Source of the DNA: Cercis canadensis
Taxonomy: Eukaryota > Streptophyta > Magnoliopsida > Fabales > Fabaceae
NCBI GenBank assembly: GCA_003255065.1
Contig: QAOA01005817.1
Location: forward strand, 124,001-188,000
Direction of reading: 5' to 3'
Length of the DNA: 64,000 bases
Below, one piece after another: positions 10,885 to 22,876 of the stretch. Every line of letters starts with the position of its first letter. The stretch's first letter is position 1. The notes beneath the pieces are model-generated. The model did not search any database. It was not told where the DNA came from and saw nothing but the letters and a program-made list of their open reading frames with translations. Both the position numbers and the translations under genes were made by a program.

Positions 10885-13800
10885 AATAAATAGCATAACT
10901 AGCTATTAATTAGCCCATACAAAGTCAAAAGATGTAAAATATCAAAAACAATAGAAGAATTACGAAGAAGTGCGTTGGCAACTTGGCATGTGCTTTCTTT
11001 GACAATAGGTTGAAAATCTAGCAATTGGAATTGTTAGAGACAAATGAGAACGGTTTGAAGCTTATCCATGATCCTGTGCGGTCCACAGTAAAAAAAAGTG
11101 TTGATGGTTTTGCATTATCTAACAATAACCAAGCTGCATATCATGAATGCGTTTATGGCACATCGACACCAAGTACCCACTGTCGGTTGAGAGTTTGATG
11201 GTTCTTGCTTGTCACCCCTACAATCACAGCAGGGTCTACCAAGAGCTTTCAAGTCAACTCGTACTCTTACAAGGGTTCTTCAACGGATGGTGTCTAATCT
11301 CTCAAGAATTAATCAATAAAAAACTGTCTCTTGCAAAAAAACAAGGTGTACCCTACGCTATCTCTTCCCATTCTCACTTATGGGTAGCCCTACCTTTACT
11401 TAGGGGTTTGAAGTAAAATAAATTTTTAATTTTAATATTATTGTAAAAATTTTTAAAAATTAAATTATTTAATATTATCGAAAGAGTTAATTTTTTACAA
11501 AATGATATAAAAAATTATATGAAAATATATTAAATATTATTAATTTTTTTTAGATCTATTAATTGTTTAGAAAAAAATCTTTATAATAACAACAAAATTA
11601 AAATGTGAGTTCCACTCAAATTCCCAAATTTAAAAGTAAGGATAACACTCCCGTTTAGACTGAAGAATGGAGGAGGTTAACATAGCTCTCACCAATCAAC
11701 AAAATTAAAAAATGAAGGACTCAAAAATAAATATGCCTCTCAAATAGAATAAAACAAAGTGGAATAACAATGGAAGTGATATTACACACATTAGAGCTCA
11801 AAATGAGGGTTTATAGATTTGAAAGAGTAAATGCAAGTGAAGATGCGAAAAAAAGAAAAAAAAAAAAGAAACAACATTAATTTATTGCATTTATTTTATA
11901 ATTATTTGGTATTTGTAGCCAAAGGGTTATGGTATATAGGAGAAGGCTACAATAAGTGCAGACTCAATAAGGACTCTTAGATATGATAACTAGCAGATTC
12001 TAATATATACAATTTTCACTGACGTGTATTATAGATGCTGCCTTATATACGAGTGGTAGTTGAAGATCTTTGAATATGCCAAAAAACCCTTACCACATAG
12101 CCTATTGGTTGCTCAATATATACCTCATCTTATAGATAACCATTATTAAGAAAGTTGACTTCACGTCAAGTTGATAAATCTTCCACCCCATACGGCAGGT
12201 AACTTAGCTGATTTCGTCATAGTCTTAGGGACTTCCTGATAAATCCTTCTGTTATGGGCTCTAGCTTGTGATGCTGCAGCATTTAATGAATAGTTGACAA
12301 ACCGGACTAAATGAATCTATTTTTCCTTCTTGTCATCAGATCCAGTCCAGCATAGCTCCTCCATCAGCACATCCACATGGCTATTGGCATGACTGCAGAT
12401 TAAACCATGCAAAATGTACTACATCACAAATCCAATTTCTGCAAGGTGATTGGATCTACGGGAGATTTGTTTTCATTCAAAATGCAGAAGGCTCTTTGAT
12501 AAATTAGTCAGTGTATTAAGATGTTTAACTGTTTTTTATGGTTAATTATTCAGTATCACAAGTAGTACTGATATCATATGTATAACTAACTATTAAGATG
12601 ATCTAAGCTGTATATTTTGTAGATCCTCATAAGTCCTACATATTTTTTAAGTAAAATAAATGGTATGTAGATAATTTTAGTTATCAACTTTACTTGTGAT
12701 ATACATTACCCCTTGTGGTATCGAATAATTTGCCATAAAAGAATTCTCAAGATCGAATCAGAATGGTTTGCTGACAATTCTCCTGTTACTGGGAACAAGG
12801 TACTTTAACTAGTGCAGTTTCAGTTGAAAATTCTATCATCTTCAGTGTCTCTGAAATGCCGAATATGAATGAGTTATGAATGCTGCTGCCAAATTCCTCT
12901 TTATTTCTCATACTTTTTCAAAGTCACTCTTTTTTTTTAATTGGTTTTGTTGCTAAATGGAGTGTGAACATTGTTAACAAGAATTAAAAGATATATNGTT
13001 TTTTTGCTAGAGGAATGGAGTGTGGACATTGTTAACAAGAATTAAAAGGATATATAGGATTGTTGGTTCAGATTTTGGTCTCCATTTCAAGATGATCTCC
13101 ATATATATGTGTTCACTCTTAAATCACCAAAAAATATTACACCATGTAACGTTATCAATCTCCCACTTCTTAATTAGTTTACAAACTTTCCACTTTCCCA
13201 CATGGTATCTCTTTGAAGAAACTCAATTTTTGGTGAGAAAATGCTAGGTAGTGAGACTTTTTTTTTTTTTGGATAAATTTGTTGTTAGACTAAAATGTAT
13301 TTATAACTACTTTTGGATGAATATAGATGTAGTCCTTATCATTTTGTTTAATCTAAAAATAATTATAAATACACCAATTTTTTTTTGAAAAATTTGGCTA
13401 CCTAACGTTACTCTTTTTGGGGTTCTAGGCTTCTAGCTACCTGCATCCACACTATTCTTCGTGAAACAAAATATATACATTTGTGACATTGTGTGTAATT
13501 TTCTAATTAATTTTCTTTTTCTTTCTTTCTAGTTTCTTTCGAGGAAACAATGTAACAAGAATAAATAATTTAGAAATTAGTCCATTAAGTTTATAAAATG
13601 GAATACTTGCAAATAATTTATGGTTTAAACATTGAAATAGTAATACATTTATTCATTGAATATTGTCATGAGGCCACATATGCGATACAAAGGCTGATTA
13701 TACTCACAAATATAAACCAAATAGCCAACAATTGAGTGATATTGAGGTCGTCTTTAGAGTTTTATAAGTTCTATGTTCAAATTTAAAATTATAGTTAAAA

Positions 13801-15132
13801 GTACCAAAAAAATACTCATACACATGAACATTGATAACCAAGAAGCACTTCGAGCAATATAACCAATAATGGAGAAAAACAGTAAACTACTTCACTATGT
13901 ATGAGGCCCACTCTGGCTTCTACACCCACAACCTCGCCTCAATGCACATGCTTGCTGTTTGCGTCTTTTGTTGAGCTTCTGATCTCGACACATTTTATGT
14001 TAAGTCTCCTTGTCAATCTTATTCTTTGGCATGTACACGATCAACATATAGTTTAAGGATTTTCTAGTACTATATCCAGAACTTGAAAATAACACAGACA
14101 AAGAAACAAATCATTAGGGTTAGTCACTCTCTGTATGTGTAAAGGAGAGAAACAACTCTCTTGCCTTAACATCAGCACAATCCATTTATTTTTGCAGGGA
14201 GTTAGGCCCTTTGACCATTTCGTTCATTTTGCAAAAGTGTGGAGACTTAATAATTCCGTTTTAAAAAGTAAGAACCAAAACATTTATCTGATTAAAGTAG
14301 AGAATCAAAATTACAATCAAGCCAATGAAAGTTTTATGAAAACTTGAAAAAATGATTCTCTACTGAGTCAGTTAAGTATGATTTAAGGCAAAGCCCATCA
14401 CCCCATTAACCCTAAGGTTTATTAAACTAAATTAAATGAAGGAATTAAAAAAAAAAAAAAAAAAATGCGACGCTGTGTTCTGTGTCTCTGTGTAGAGCTG
14501 CTAAAAAAGAAACTGAAAGGAGAAAATCAGCGAGAACACTAGGGAGTGGAGAACCTTTGGGGAGTGCGTGAGTGCGGGATAGGGAAGAAAGATAGAAACT
14601 TATAGGAAACCCCTTCTTTTATATAGCCATTGGATTCAGCGGAAATTGAAATAAGGAACTAAAAGCTCACCTTCAGTGCTTTTCCTTACTTGGCTGCCAT
14701 CAACCCTCTCTACTCTCTACTAGTGTAAGGGTTGCAATTGTTCTTGGCTGCTTTACTTTTATGGGATTGTGGGTGTGTTTGTGCCTCTCAAAGTTTTCAT
14801 TTAAATTTTTTTCTTATATTTGTACTCTTTGTGTAGATTCCATGTTCTCATTCTGGGCGAATTTAGAATTCATTTTTGTGCTGCAAGTTGTTGACGTGGC
14901 CATAGATTGATGCCACATCAAATTTATTTGGTATTTTAGTAACAAAAATTTATTATTTTTTGAACACATAAACATATTTTGTTAGTTGTTGAGTGGACTG
15001 AATCGTACAAATTCAGTAAAACATAGGAATTAAATTATTTACTTTTAAAAATTAGAGGTTGATTTATAAGAATTGATAAAATAGAAGGGACTAAAATTAC
15101 TAGTAAATCTTTATTTTTTAGCCAATTAAACT
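10885..15132. other. Intergenic, no supported gene
   Basis: Mostly AT-rich. Less AT-biased islands at about 11040-11415, 12180-12480 and 14460-14930 might be relics of transcribed or coding sequence, but no frame shows a known domain. A single N at 12997 sits between two near-identical stretches of about 55 bases (12943-12996 and 12998-13056). Confidence 0.5.
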
Positions 15133-15800
15133 AATGAGATTTCTTAGATATTTTTAGTATTTATCTAGTATGTCATATTACATGAGAATAGTCAATATGT
15201 GAATAACATGTGATACAAGTTAATTATTTTTAAGTTTGTTTGAGAAAATAAAATAACTTATATTTATATCTAATAAAATGTAAAAATTATGTATGCTTGA
15301 TACATCTAGGGGTGTAAGCAAAATCAGTCAAACTGACCAAATCGAATCGGATTGAGGGATTCGGTTCGGTTTTCAATTTTATTTCCTAAAAAAATCAAGA
15401 GATTTGGTTCGGTTTTCCATTTCAATGAAGGAAAACCAAAAATAAATTGAAGTGAGTAGGCTAAAACGATGTTGTTTTAGTTATTTTGAAATGTTTTTTT
15501 TTTAATTTTTTTTATGAAATGGCAAAATCGATTCAATTTTTGGCTTTTTTCTTGTTCAAATTTTAAAAAATGGCTTGTACATATTTTTTTTTGACAAAAA
15601 TCAACCAAAACGAACAGAACCAAAGATGTTTGGTTTGATTTGGTTTCATTCTAAAAAATTTTAAAAATCAAACCAAACCAAACCAAATTGATATGATTTG
15701 GTCAATTTTAGATGTAAATCAGACTGAACCAGACCGATTACACTCTTAGCCACATTAGTGTAATATTACATCATAAAATTGCGTTAAACTAAGTTTATAA
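15133..15800. mobile_element. Nested repeats: TIR element inside an interspersed repeat
   Basis: An inner unit (15306-15749) begins CTAGGGGTGTAA and ends TTACACTCTTAG, an imperfect terminal inverted repeat. Its interior is rich in 'ggttcggttt' and 'aaaccaaacc' words, a common plant MITE pattern. The flanks 15133-15305 and 15750-15800 match the continuous repeat at about 29737-29945, for example 'tcttagatatttttagtatt', so the inner unit inserted into a copy of that repeat. Confidence 0.6.
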
Positions 15801-15893
15801 AAAATTACGATTATATAAAAAGAGGAAAAAAAATAAAAAGTAGCTAGGGCAATAGAATAGAACGATACAGAAAGAGAACGGAGGGTGGGAGAG

Positions 15894-15903
15894 TTTAGGG
15901 TTT
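15894..15903 (+). promoter_or_regulatory. Telo-box-like motif upstream of the RRP15 gene
   Basis: TTTAGGGTTT matches the plant telo-box (AAACCCTA core). That motif is enriched in promoters of ribosomal-protein and ribosome-biogenesis genes. It lies about 1.2 kb before the RRP15 start codon, ahead of a G/A-rich stretch that could be 5' UTR. A donor-like GTAATC at about 16133 and an acceptor-like ATATAG at about 17075-17080 would allow a 5'-UTR intron of about 0.95 kb. The transcription start is not proven. Confidence 0.4.
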
Positions 15904-16369
15904 AACGATAACAGACAGACAGAAAGGAGGGTAGAGTACACGAGAATTTTGAATAGAACGGAGGGTGGAGAGAAAGGGAACGATAGAGAGAAAGAAGTGA
16001 ATGAAATAAAGATGGAGACAGAGCTAGAGCAAGAGGAATAGAAACAGAGAGACCTAAGCAGGGAGAAAGGAAGGAAGCAGATACAGAAACAGGAATTCAA
16101 ATTTGCCTAATCCTTTGTCTCCTTACTTCTGGGTAATCCTCTGTCTCCTTTATGAATCTGTACTAAGGGGGGAAAAAAAATCTGTGCGAAGTATGCTTTT
16201 ATTTCTTGCCCGTTGCTTTCCCTCAAGAGTCCCAATTTGCTCTCCCATTGTTGCGTGTGGCATCTGAGGAAAAGCTTAGATGCTATGGCGTTGGTGGGGG
16301 CGACTTTGTTAAATGATATATAGAGCCATTGAAAATTATTTCATGTTGTGGGGGCAAATGCCCCCACGT

Positions 16370-16396
16370 CCTTTTACATAGATCCGCCACTGAATC
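16370..16396. repeat. Possible TIR remnant (CAGTGGCGGA type)
   Basis: The sequence 'tagatccgccactg' after 'gggggcaaatgccccc' resembles a common plant transposon end (CAGTGGCGGATC in reverse). No partner terminus was found. Confidence 0.3.
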
Positions 16397-17099
16397 TCAT
16401 TGGTATGTGTAAATTGATTGACATGGAGCTCTCTTTTTAGATTGGCTTAATGTATTGATATGTGGGTGTTTTTATGTTCTGTGCACAGTTGACCAATGAA
16501 TAATAACTAGATAAATTAAGTATTAAATGGTTAAAATTGTTTTATCTGGGTTAGTTTATATGAACTTTACCTGATCAGTGTTTTGGGATTTACCATATTC
16601 AATTTTAATTGAATGGTTGAAGTTTTTTCCATGTAAATTTGTTGCCTGAGGGCTATTCTTCTGTTTCTTGAGTTAGGACATCCGTCAATTTGAGAATGAA
16701 TGGCTAGATAGCATTTGGGTAGAATGAAACTTAAAGCATGGCTTAGAGGGAAACAGTGAAGAAATCATTTTAGACAATTCAAACAAAAGAATGTCTTCCA
16801 TACTAATATTTGTAATGAAATAAAAATATTTTCGTGGAAAAATTATTTCAAGTAAATGGACTTTATGTTTATCTTTCCTGGTTTAGGACAACCCTTGGTT
16901 TGTTACTTTGCGAAAATACTAATTGAAAGGAAGTTATTATTTTGCTTTTGTTTAAATTTGTTCAATTGAAACCCTTAGTTTGATTATTATATTTTTGAAA
17001 TTTATATGACCATTTTGTCATTTGGTGGGTTCTCTCTTGCTTTGGGCTAGTAATATGGGTTTTCATCCATGATATATAGATCAAATCACGAAAAATCCC

Positions 17100-20000
17100 A
17101 TGGCTGAAGAAATCCAGTTGCTAGAATCTGGAAAGGCTCCAAGAAAGAGGAAGTTAGGTACAAAGAAGGGTCATAAAAAGTCAAGTAAGAAATCAAAGAT
17201 GATGCCACCATTACAGGGGCAGAAGAAAGTTAAGATAGACCAGAAAATGAAGAAACTGTTTCGCAAGCGAGCACGGGAGTATAATTCTGACAATGAAGAT
17301 GATGAGTCTGCTGCTCCTGCAATTATGGGGACTGGAAATCTGCCATCTATCACCAATAACCATTACAATGAGGAAGATATGGAAAGTAATGAACCTTCTG
17401 AAGGAGCTGGGGGAGAAAAAGTGCGGAATATGAATGTGGATCATTTGAATGATGGTTTCTCTGAGGACGAAGAAGAAGATGGTGATATTCAGCCAGGAAT
17501 AACAAAATTCACTGAAGGTTGTAGAGCATTCAGGATGGCCTTCAGGAATATTATAAAGAAGAGTGTTTCTGATGACTCATTGGTAAGAAAGGTGCTTGTG
17601 CGATAGTTTATGTGGTAAATGAAGCTGCTTTTTCTAAATTTTGGGTTGCTCTGTAGGGTCCTATATTATCAGGGCACAAGAAACTTGTTGTAGACAAGCT
17701 TGCAGAAGAGCAGGCAGAACGTAAGGTCAAGGGAGAGGCGAAGAAGGAAAGACAATTGGTAATACTAAATTTCAATTTGTCTTTTTGTTTTTGTTTTTGT
17801 TTTTTAATATTATTCCAACTAGTTTATGTTCTGTTGATGTAATTGTAAATGTTTGTTCCTTGCCAACAATTTATGATCTGGATGTTCATTTTTTCCCTTC
17901 GTAAAATTTCCCTAAGTCTGTGGCAATCAGAACATCTAATATCTTAATGCTTATTAATGTAATAGTTGGCAGAAAAGGGGCATGTCAAACCTGCTACTTA
18001 TTTGGACTCACATGAGAAGTTTCTAATTACCGTTGCTACAAAAGGAGGTAATCAAGTTTTTTTTTCTGTCTTTAAATCTGAGGTCTATGACGTTTTTATT
18101 ATTATTTACATATGGGATTCTCTCCCCTGCTGACTTTGTCTTATATTTTGGCCATGCACTGTGGTGGATCTCTTAAAGTGGTCAAGCTGTTCAATGCTGT
18201 AAGATTTCACTTAAGATTTTATCAATCTTTTGGTTCCCTTTCTAGTTGTTCTTTCTCTCTGGCTCTTTTGCCTTTTTGCTGCTTTTTTGCTTTTTCATTG
18301 TTAAACATGCAGTTGTTCATACTTGCTGCAGGTAAACAAAGCACAATCTGCACAGAAAGGATTAGATCCCTCAAGGAATAAAGACGCAAAAGGTATGTTG
18401 TTTTGTGCTGTTGCTGCTGAAGTGAGGTGGCTCTATCTCTTACACTATTACTTCCACATAAACATTTCTTGTCTGCTTTCAGCTTTAATTTTGTGTTAAA
18501 AAAAACCAGCCACCACAACTGCAACTCTTTGGTAGTTGCTGAGCTTCTTATTTATGTGTGTATATCATGTTAAAGGTCTCAATATCACAATTTCAGTAAA
18601 ATAAGGGAGGCAAGTAAATAGCATTCATGTTAAAAGGCCTCAATGTCACATTGCAATTCCTTATCTGCCTCAGTTATTATTTATTTATTTTTTATCAGAT
18701 TAGGCACCATTTTATACCAGGTAACAAATCCTATTTTTAATTTGTCATAGTTTCCATAAACTTTGGCAGGCCATGAGCAAAATGACAAGAGTCCTGATTA
18801 ATTAGAACCGTCTTTAAATGTTTCTTATCCTCCAAACCAACCACCCACCAACACCCCCCCCCCCCCCCCCCCCCCCNAAATTGTAATTTTTTACTTTAAC
18901 CTGCTACTACTTAGAGAAATGTGCAACAAATGATAATATGCTTGTGTTCTTATTTATCTATCACCTGAACTTGCTTTATTTACTGAAATAATATTCTGTT
19001 TTACATCTAAATTAGATAAGACAACGTTTATTAGTATGTACTACCAGAGAATTTCATACTATTAATTCTTGGCTGATTTCTAAGTCTAACCTAGTTGATT
19101 ATCATTGTTTCATATTAGATATGCTGTGTTATTATTTATCTTATTTTCTATCACCTGGAAGTGCTACATATGAGATAATCCAAATGTGGTAATGTATGCC
19201 CAATTCTAATAGTCTAGAGTGTGTTTATTTCCAGAGATAAGAAAGCGGACCAAAGAAGCCTTCTTTTCAGAGTTAGGCAAGCCATCATTGCGTTCAAATC
19301 AAGCTTCTGCAAAGGTCATTTCTTTTTCTAATCTTATTTTTATATGGTACATTATATTTTGAAGTTTCAGGGTGATCTACAGCCCTCTTTTCCCCCTCCC
19401 ACTTTTCAGATTCTTCATTGGAGGCCATTATTTGTACAACTTCATGATGAGTCTTAACTCCAAGTTTTTGGCTAGAGAATAAATGATGTTTCAAACTAAC
19501 TATACCATGTTTAGTTGTCTATATAAATATCATGGTTATCTATAAAAACTGACAAGTGAAAGAGAAATATGATGCATGTAGACTGCTTAAAGGCACTTCT
19601 CTTTGTGTGTTTTATTTTTGGAGTTAAGAGACTAGCAGCCCCTTGGTCTTACACTGTTATATGGCATGGTGGTTGTGGTCTAGCTTTTCGCTTTGGTGCA
19701 CTGTGGAAAACTTTTCTTTTTCACGCATATTTTCATGGTTTTGAATGTCCAAGGAAAAGAAGGCTTTATGAAACCGTGAATCTTTTGCTGTTGCATGATG
19801 TGTATGGCTGGAATATAATGAATTTTGGGCAACAAGTCGAGACTTCTCATCTACTTTGGGACAGAATTGTTATTCTTGTTCTCCTTGTGGGTGAAAGCAA
19901 ATGGCCTCTTTTTTCTTTTTCTGGCTGGTTTAGGAGGATACACTATCCTACAACCTTGTACTTTCTCTTCTAATCAATTGTTTTATTGGCGAAAAAATAG

Positions 20001-20665
20001 AATCTGATGGAAGGCCATTTCTTTAATGAAGTTTTCAGTTTATTACTTAATAATGAACCTTATGGACATTTCATATGCAGGCTCAGGCAAGCACAGGCAA
20101 GGTGGAAACTGAAGAGCCTGCTTGGGCTCCATTAAGAGATAGTTATATGCTGACAAATTCAAGACTAAAGGATTGGGACAAAATGCCTGTAAGAATCTTT
20201 TTGAAAGTATTACATCTTATTTTTTTGGTGGCCCCTCCCTTCAAGAGAGAAAGAAAGAAGGGGGGGTGTTAGCACCACCACACCCCCTTATGTGAGGGGG
20301 TTCTGGTGGGACCCATTTTTAGAAATTAATTTTGTTGCGAAGATCTCAAAAAATGAGTCACATAGTGAGTCAAAACAGGAAAAGTGCTAGAAAAAATTAT
20401 TAAAAAAATACGAAATAGTTATTTTCTTTGACACAACTCAAATTATGTCAACTATTTTGGAATTTGACCCACATTGCATGACTCAAATTTTTGAGATCTT
20501 CGCAATGACACCAATTTCAGGATATGGGAGGGTAACTTAGCAGCCACCTAATTGTTATGTTAGCCGGCTGGCTTCTCTTACTCATCTTCTCCTGGCATGC
20601 AGGATAAAAATGTGTCAGATGACTTTGGAAAGATATCTGAGGATAGTAGTTCAGATGATGATTAA
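17100..20665 (+). CDS. RRP15: RRP15-like ribosomal RNA-processing protein
   Basis: Homologue of Rrp15, a nucleolar factor of pre-60S ribosome assembly and 27S pre-rRNA processing. Coding exons: 17100-17582, 17657-17758, 17966-18047, 18179-18198, 18332-18392, 19235-19314, 20081-20188, 20603-20665, giving 332 aa in one frame. Residues 1-60 are Lys/Arg-rich (nucleolar-localisation type), followed by an acidic Ser/Glu/Asp segment (60-140). The Rrp15 domain starts at about residue 144 with GITKFTEGCRAFRMAF and continues over the exon junctions with GPILSGHKKL, KFLITVATKG, VVKLFNAVNKAQ and RKRTKEAFFSEL. It ends near WAPLRDSYML...LKDWDKMP, with an acidic tail DSSSDDD. Exon 4 is a 20-nt micro-exon. 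The start is the first ATG of exon 1. Several short frames lie inside introns and are ignored. The gene is convergent with the downstream COL gene. Confidence 0.9.
18839..18877. repeat. Poly-C tract with N in RRP15 intron 5
   Basis: About 24 C residues end in a single N at 18877 inside the intron between exons 5 and 6. The length is probably uncertain in the assembly. Confidence 0.8.
20323..20515. repeat. Imperfect inverted repeat (foldback) in RRP15 intron 7
   Basis: The left arm (about 20323-20374) contains TTGCGAAGATCTCAAAAAAT and 'gagtcacatagtgagtcaaa'. The right arm (about 20461-20515) contains the reverse complement, ending ATTTTTGAGATCTTCGCAAT. The arms are about 50 bases with a loop of about 85, the shape of a small MITE. 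A TSD is not evident. Confidence 0.6.
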
Positions 20666-21850
20666 TGAGAACTTGACCAGGAGCACTAAGATATTCTTAA
20701 GAAACTGTATTTTTTTTTTTTTTTTTTATATGCCGAAATGTTGGCGTAAGAAATAGGAATGTTTTGTCCATCCATTTTGCTGTTGATAGTATTATTTTAT
20801 TTAGAATTGTGAAGGAATTGAACTCTTTAGCTATTTAAGATTGATATCTCTATTCCATCTTCCTTTTTCACCAATCCTAGTATATTTCTCATGAACAATT
20901 ATTTAACCTGATCCGGGTGTTTCAAACCTGCTTAATGTTACTGAAATCATCATTCCTCATGGCTGGATATGGAAAAGGATAATCATACATCAAATATTCA
21001 TTATTGGAACCTAATTGTGTGTATATATTTATTGTCGTTTATATGTCAATGGATTTTATGGATGACCAGAATGTTCATGGACACATTACAGATAGTTTAG
21101 GTGTTTGGATTGAGGTGAGTTCTACGTTCTTCGAGAATTATGCAGCAAATAAAAGGGTGGCATAGTACTCAAAATTTTAGTCCATAACATAAATCTAGAT
21201 CCAGCCTTTGTTAAAAACCAGAAAGTTGATGATGAATGTGAACTCATTACCCTTATGCAACTTCCAAGCTTAGTCAGGTTGGAAGGCAATTTAATTTGAA
21301 AATGTATTTCGATTGCCAAGTCTTGCATATGATTCGACATGGTTCTTTTACATCCTGAGAGAAAAATCAAAATCTTTCTCTGGTTGGCTCTTCTTGATGC
21401 TCCCCACATATGTGCTTGGGAAGGTATGTGCCTTGTCTAACCACACCACCTGCAATCGATGATAAAATTCATTTGAAACGTTGATTTACTGTCTAAAAGA
21501 TTGTGCAAAGCTAGAAGGGCCTGGTCAGATATGGGTTATCTGTAATTTTTTTTTAGTAAAATATATTTTTAGTCCTTAAAAGATATTGTAAAAGTCACTT
21601 GAATCTCTGAATGATATTTTGTATCATTTGAGTCGGTAGAAGTTTAGAAAGTTGATAAAAATGATTCTTTTCTTAGACCCGAGTGATAATTAAAAATGAT
21701 TCTTTTGATTGATTTTTTTAAGCAATCTTGGGAAAGATGGGATTGGAGGTACCATTCAAGATAGCAGTTGTTAAATTGTTGGTTTTTCAGGTCGAATTGG
21801 ATTGTGTCTAATATTCAGGCTGAGTTATCCACTACTAGGCAAGTCAACTG
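20666..21850. other. 3' flank of RRP15 and intergenic
   Basis: It starts with the RRP15 3' UTR, including a T-rich stretch at 20710-20727 and AT-rich polyadenylation-type sequence. The frame 21122-21409 (-) has no recognisable domain. Nothing else was seen. Confidence 0.5.
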
Positions 21851-22214
21851 ATAGCTTGGATTTTTGCACTTGGTTAATGTAATTATTGGAGATATGAGAT
21901 ATCAGAACACTCCTGACCAGGCCAACCAAAGTTTTGCTGTCATTCTCTGGGAAGAAAACCACTGAGCCAACACTTCGGCTGGTCATTGCAGTCTGTCTGC
22001 TATTGAAGTACATTCATGGCAGCCCCAACAGAATAGCTTGGATTTTTGCACTTGGTTAATGTAATTATTGGAGATATGAGATATCAGAACACTCCTGACC
22101 AGGCCAACCAAAGTTTTGCTGTCATTCTCTGGGAAGAAAACCACTGAGCCAACACTTCGGCTGGTCATTGCAGTCTGTCTGCTATTGAAGTACATTCATG
22201 GCAGCCCCAACAGA
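21851..22214. repeat. Exact 182-bp tandem duplication
   Basis: Positions 21851-22032 are repeated without visible differences at 22033-22214 (period 182, starting 'atagcttggatttttgcac'). No N separates them. It lies between the 3' ends of the RRP15 and COL genes. A 26-A tract follows at 22383-22408. Confidence 0.85.
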
Positions 22215-22876
22215 ATACAAAGTTTTAAACTTGTATAGATACATGTCCTCTAAAGACTTTGCTGTCACCAGCATAAATAGTATCCTATTCTATACACATC
22301 CGTCAAATTTACAATTTGTCCAATCTCTGGGCTAACATACCTCAACTGCATATACTTAGATTTTGTGCTATACATGTCAAAAGAAAAAAAAAAAAAAAAA
22401 AAAAAAAACATTAAAAAAGGGTAAAATATTACAACTTACAACCTTGTAGCTTATCTAGAACTATCAAGTTGAACCACTTAAGCCATGGCAAGTGCTTCTA
22501 CTGAAGTGAGCAATGTAGAGGGGAATAGACATAGATGGAGCATAATTAAGGCTTGAAGGACTTATAAGACTTTTGTTTTCCTAGACATCAGAGTTTGCCA
22601 AGTTAAACCAGAAAGGCAATCAGAAGCCTTTGCCTGAAGTGGGGAATATGCATTAATCTTGTCAGCAGACATCACAGCTTGCATATCATTAACAGTGAAG
22701 GGCACTTTCAATTTGCCCTTGAGCTTACACTGTTGACGATTGGAACATAGCCTTGTTAAACCCTTCTGTCCCCATTGAAGAAAATCTAGAGCCCAGTGAT
22801 AAAATCAGAGAGCTAGCCATTGCATGGAGAAAGAATGCATCGAATTTCATCCATTTTTTGGCTAAAAGTTGTACAC

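Noticed and set aside
15795..16100. 101-codon minus-strand frame rich in Ser/Phe/Leu/Cys
   Set aside because: Complement of the purine-rich probable leader of RRP15; composition is explained by the G/A tract.
19569..19973. 134-codon frame on the plus strand
   Set aside because: It lies inside RRP15 intron 6, has no domain, and the flanking exons splice in phase around it.
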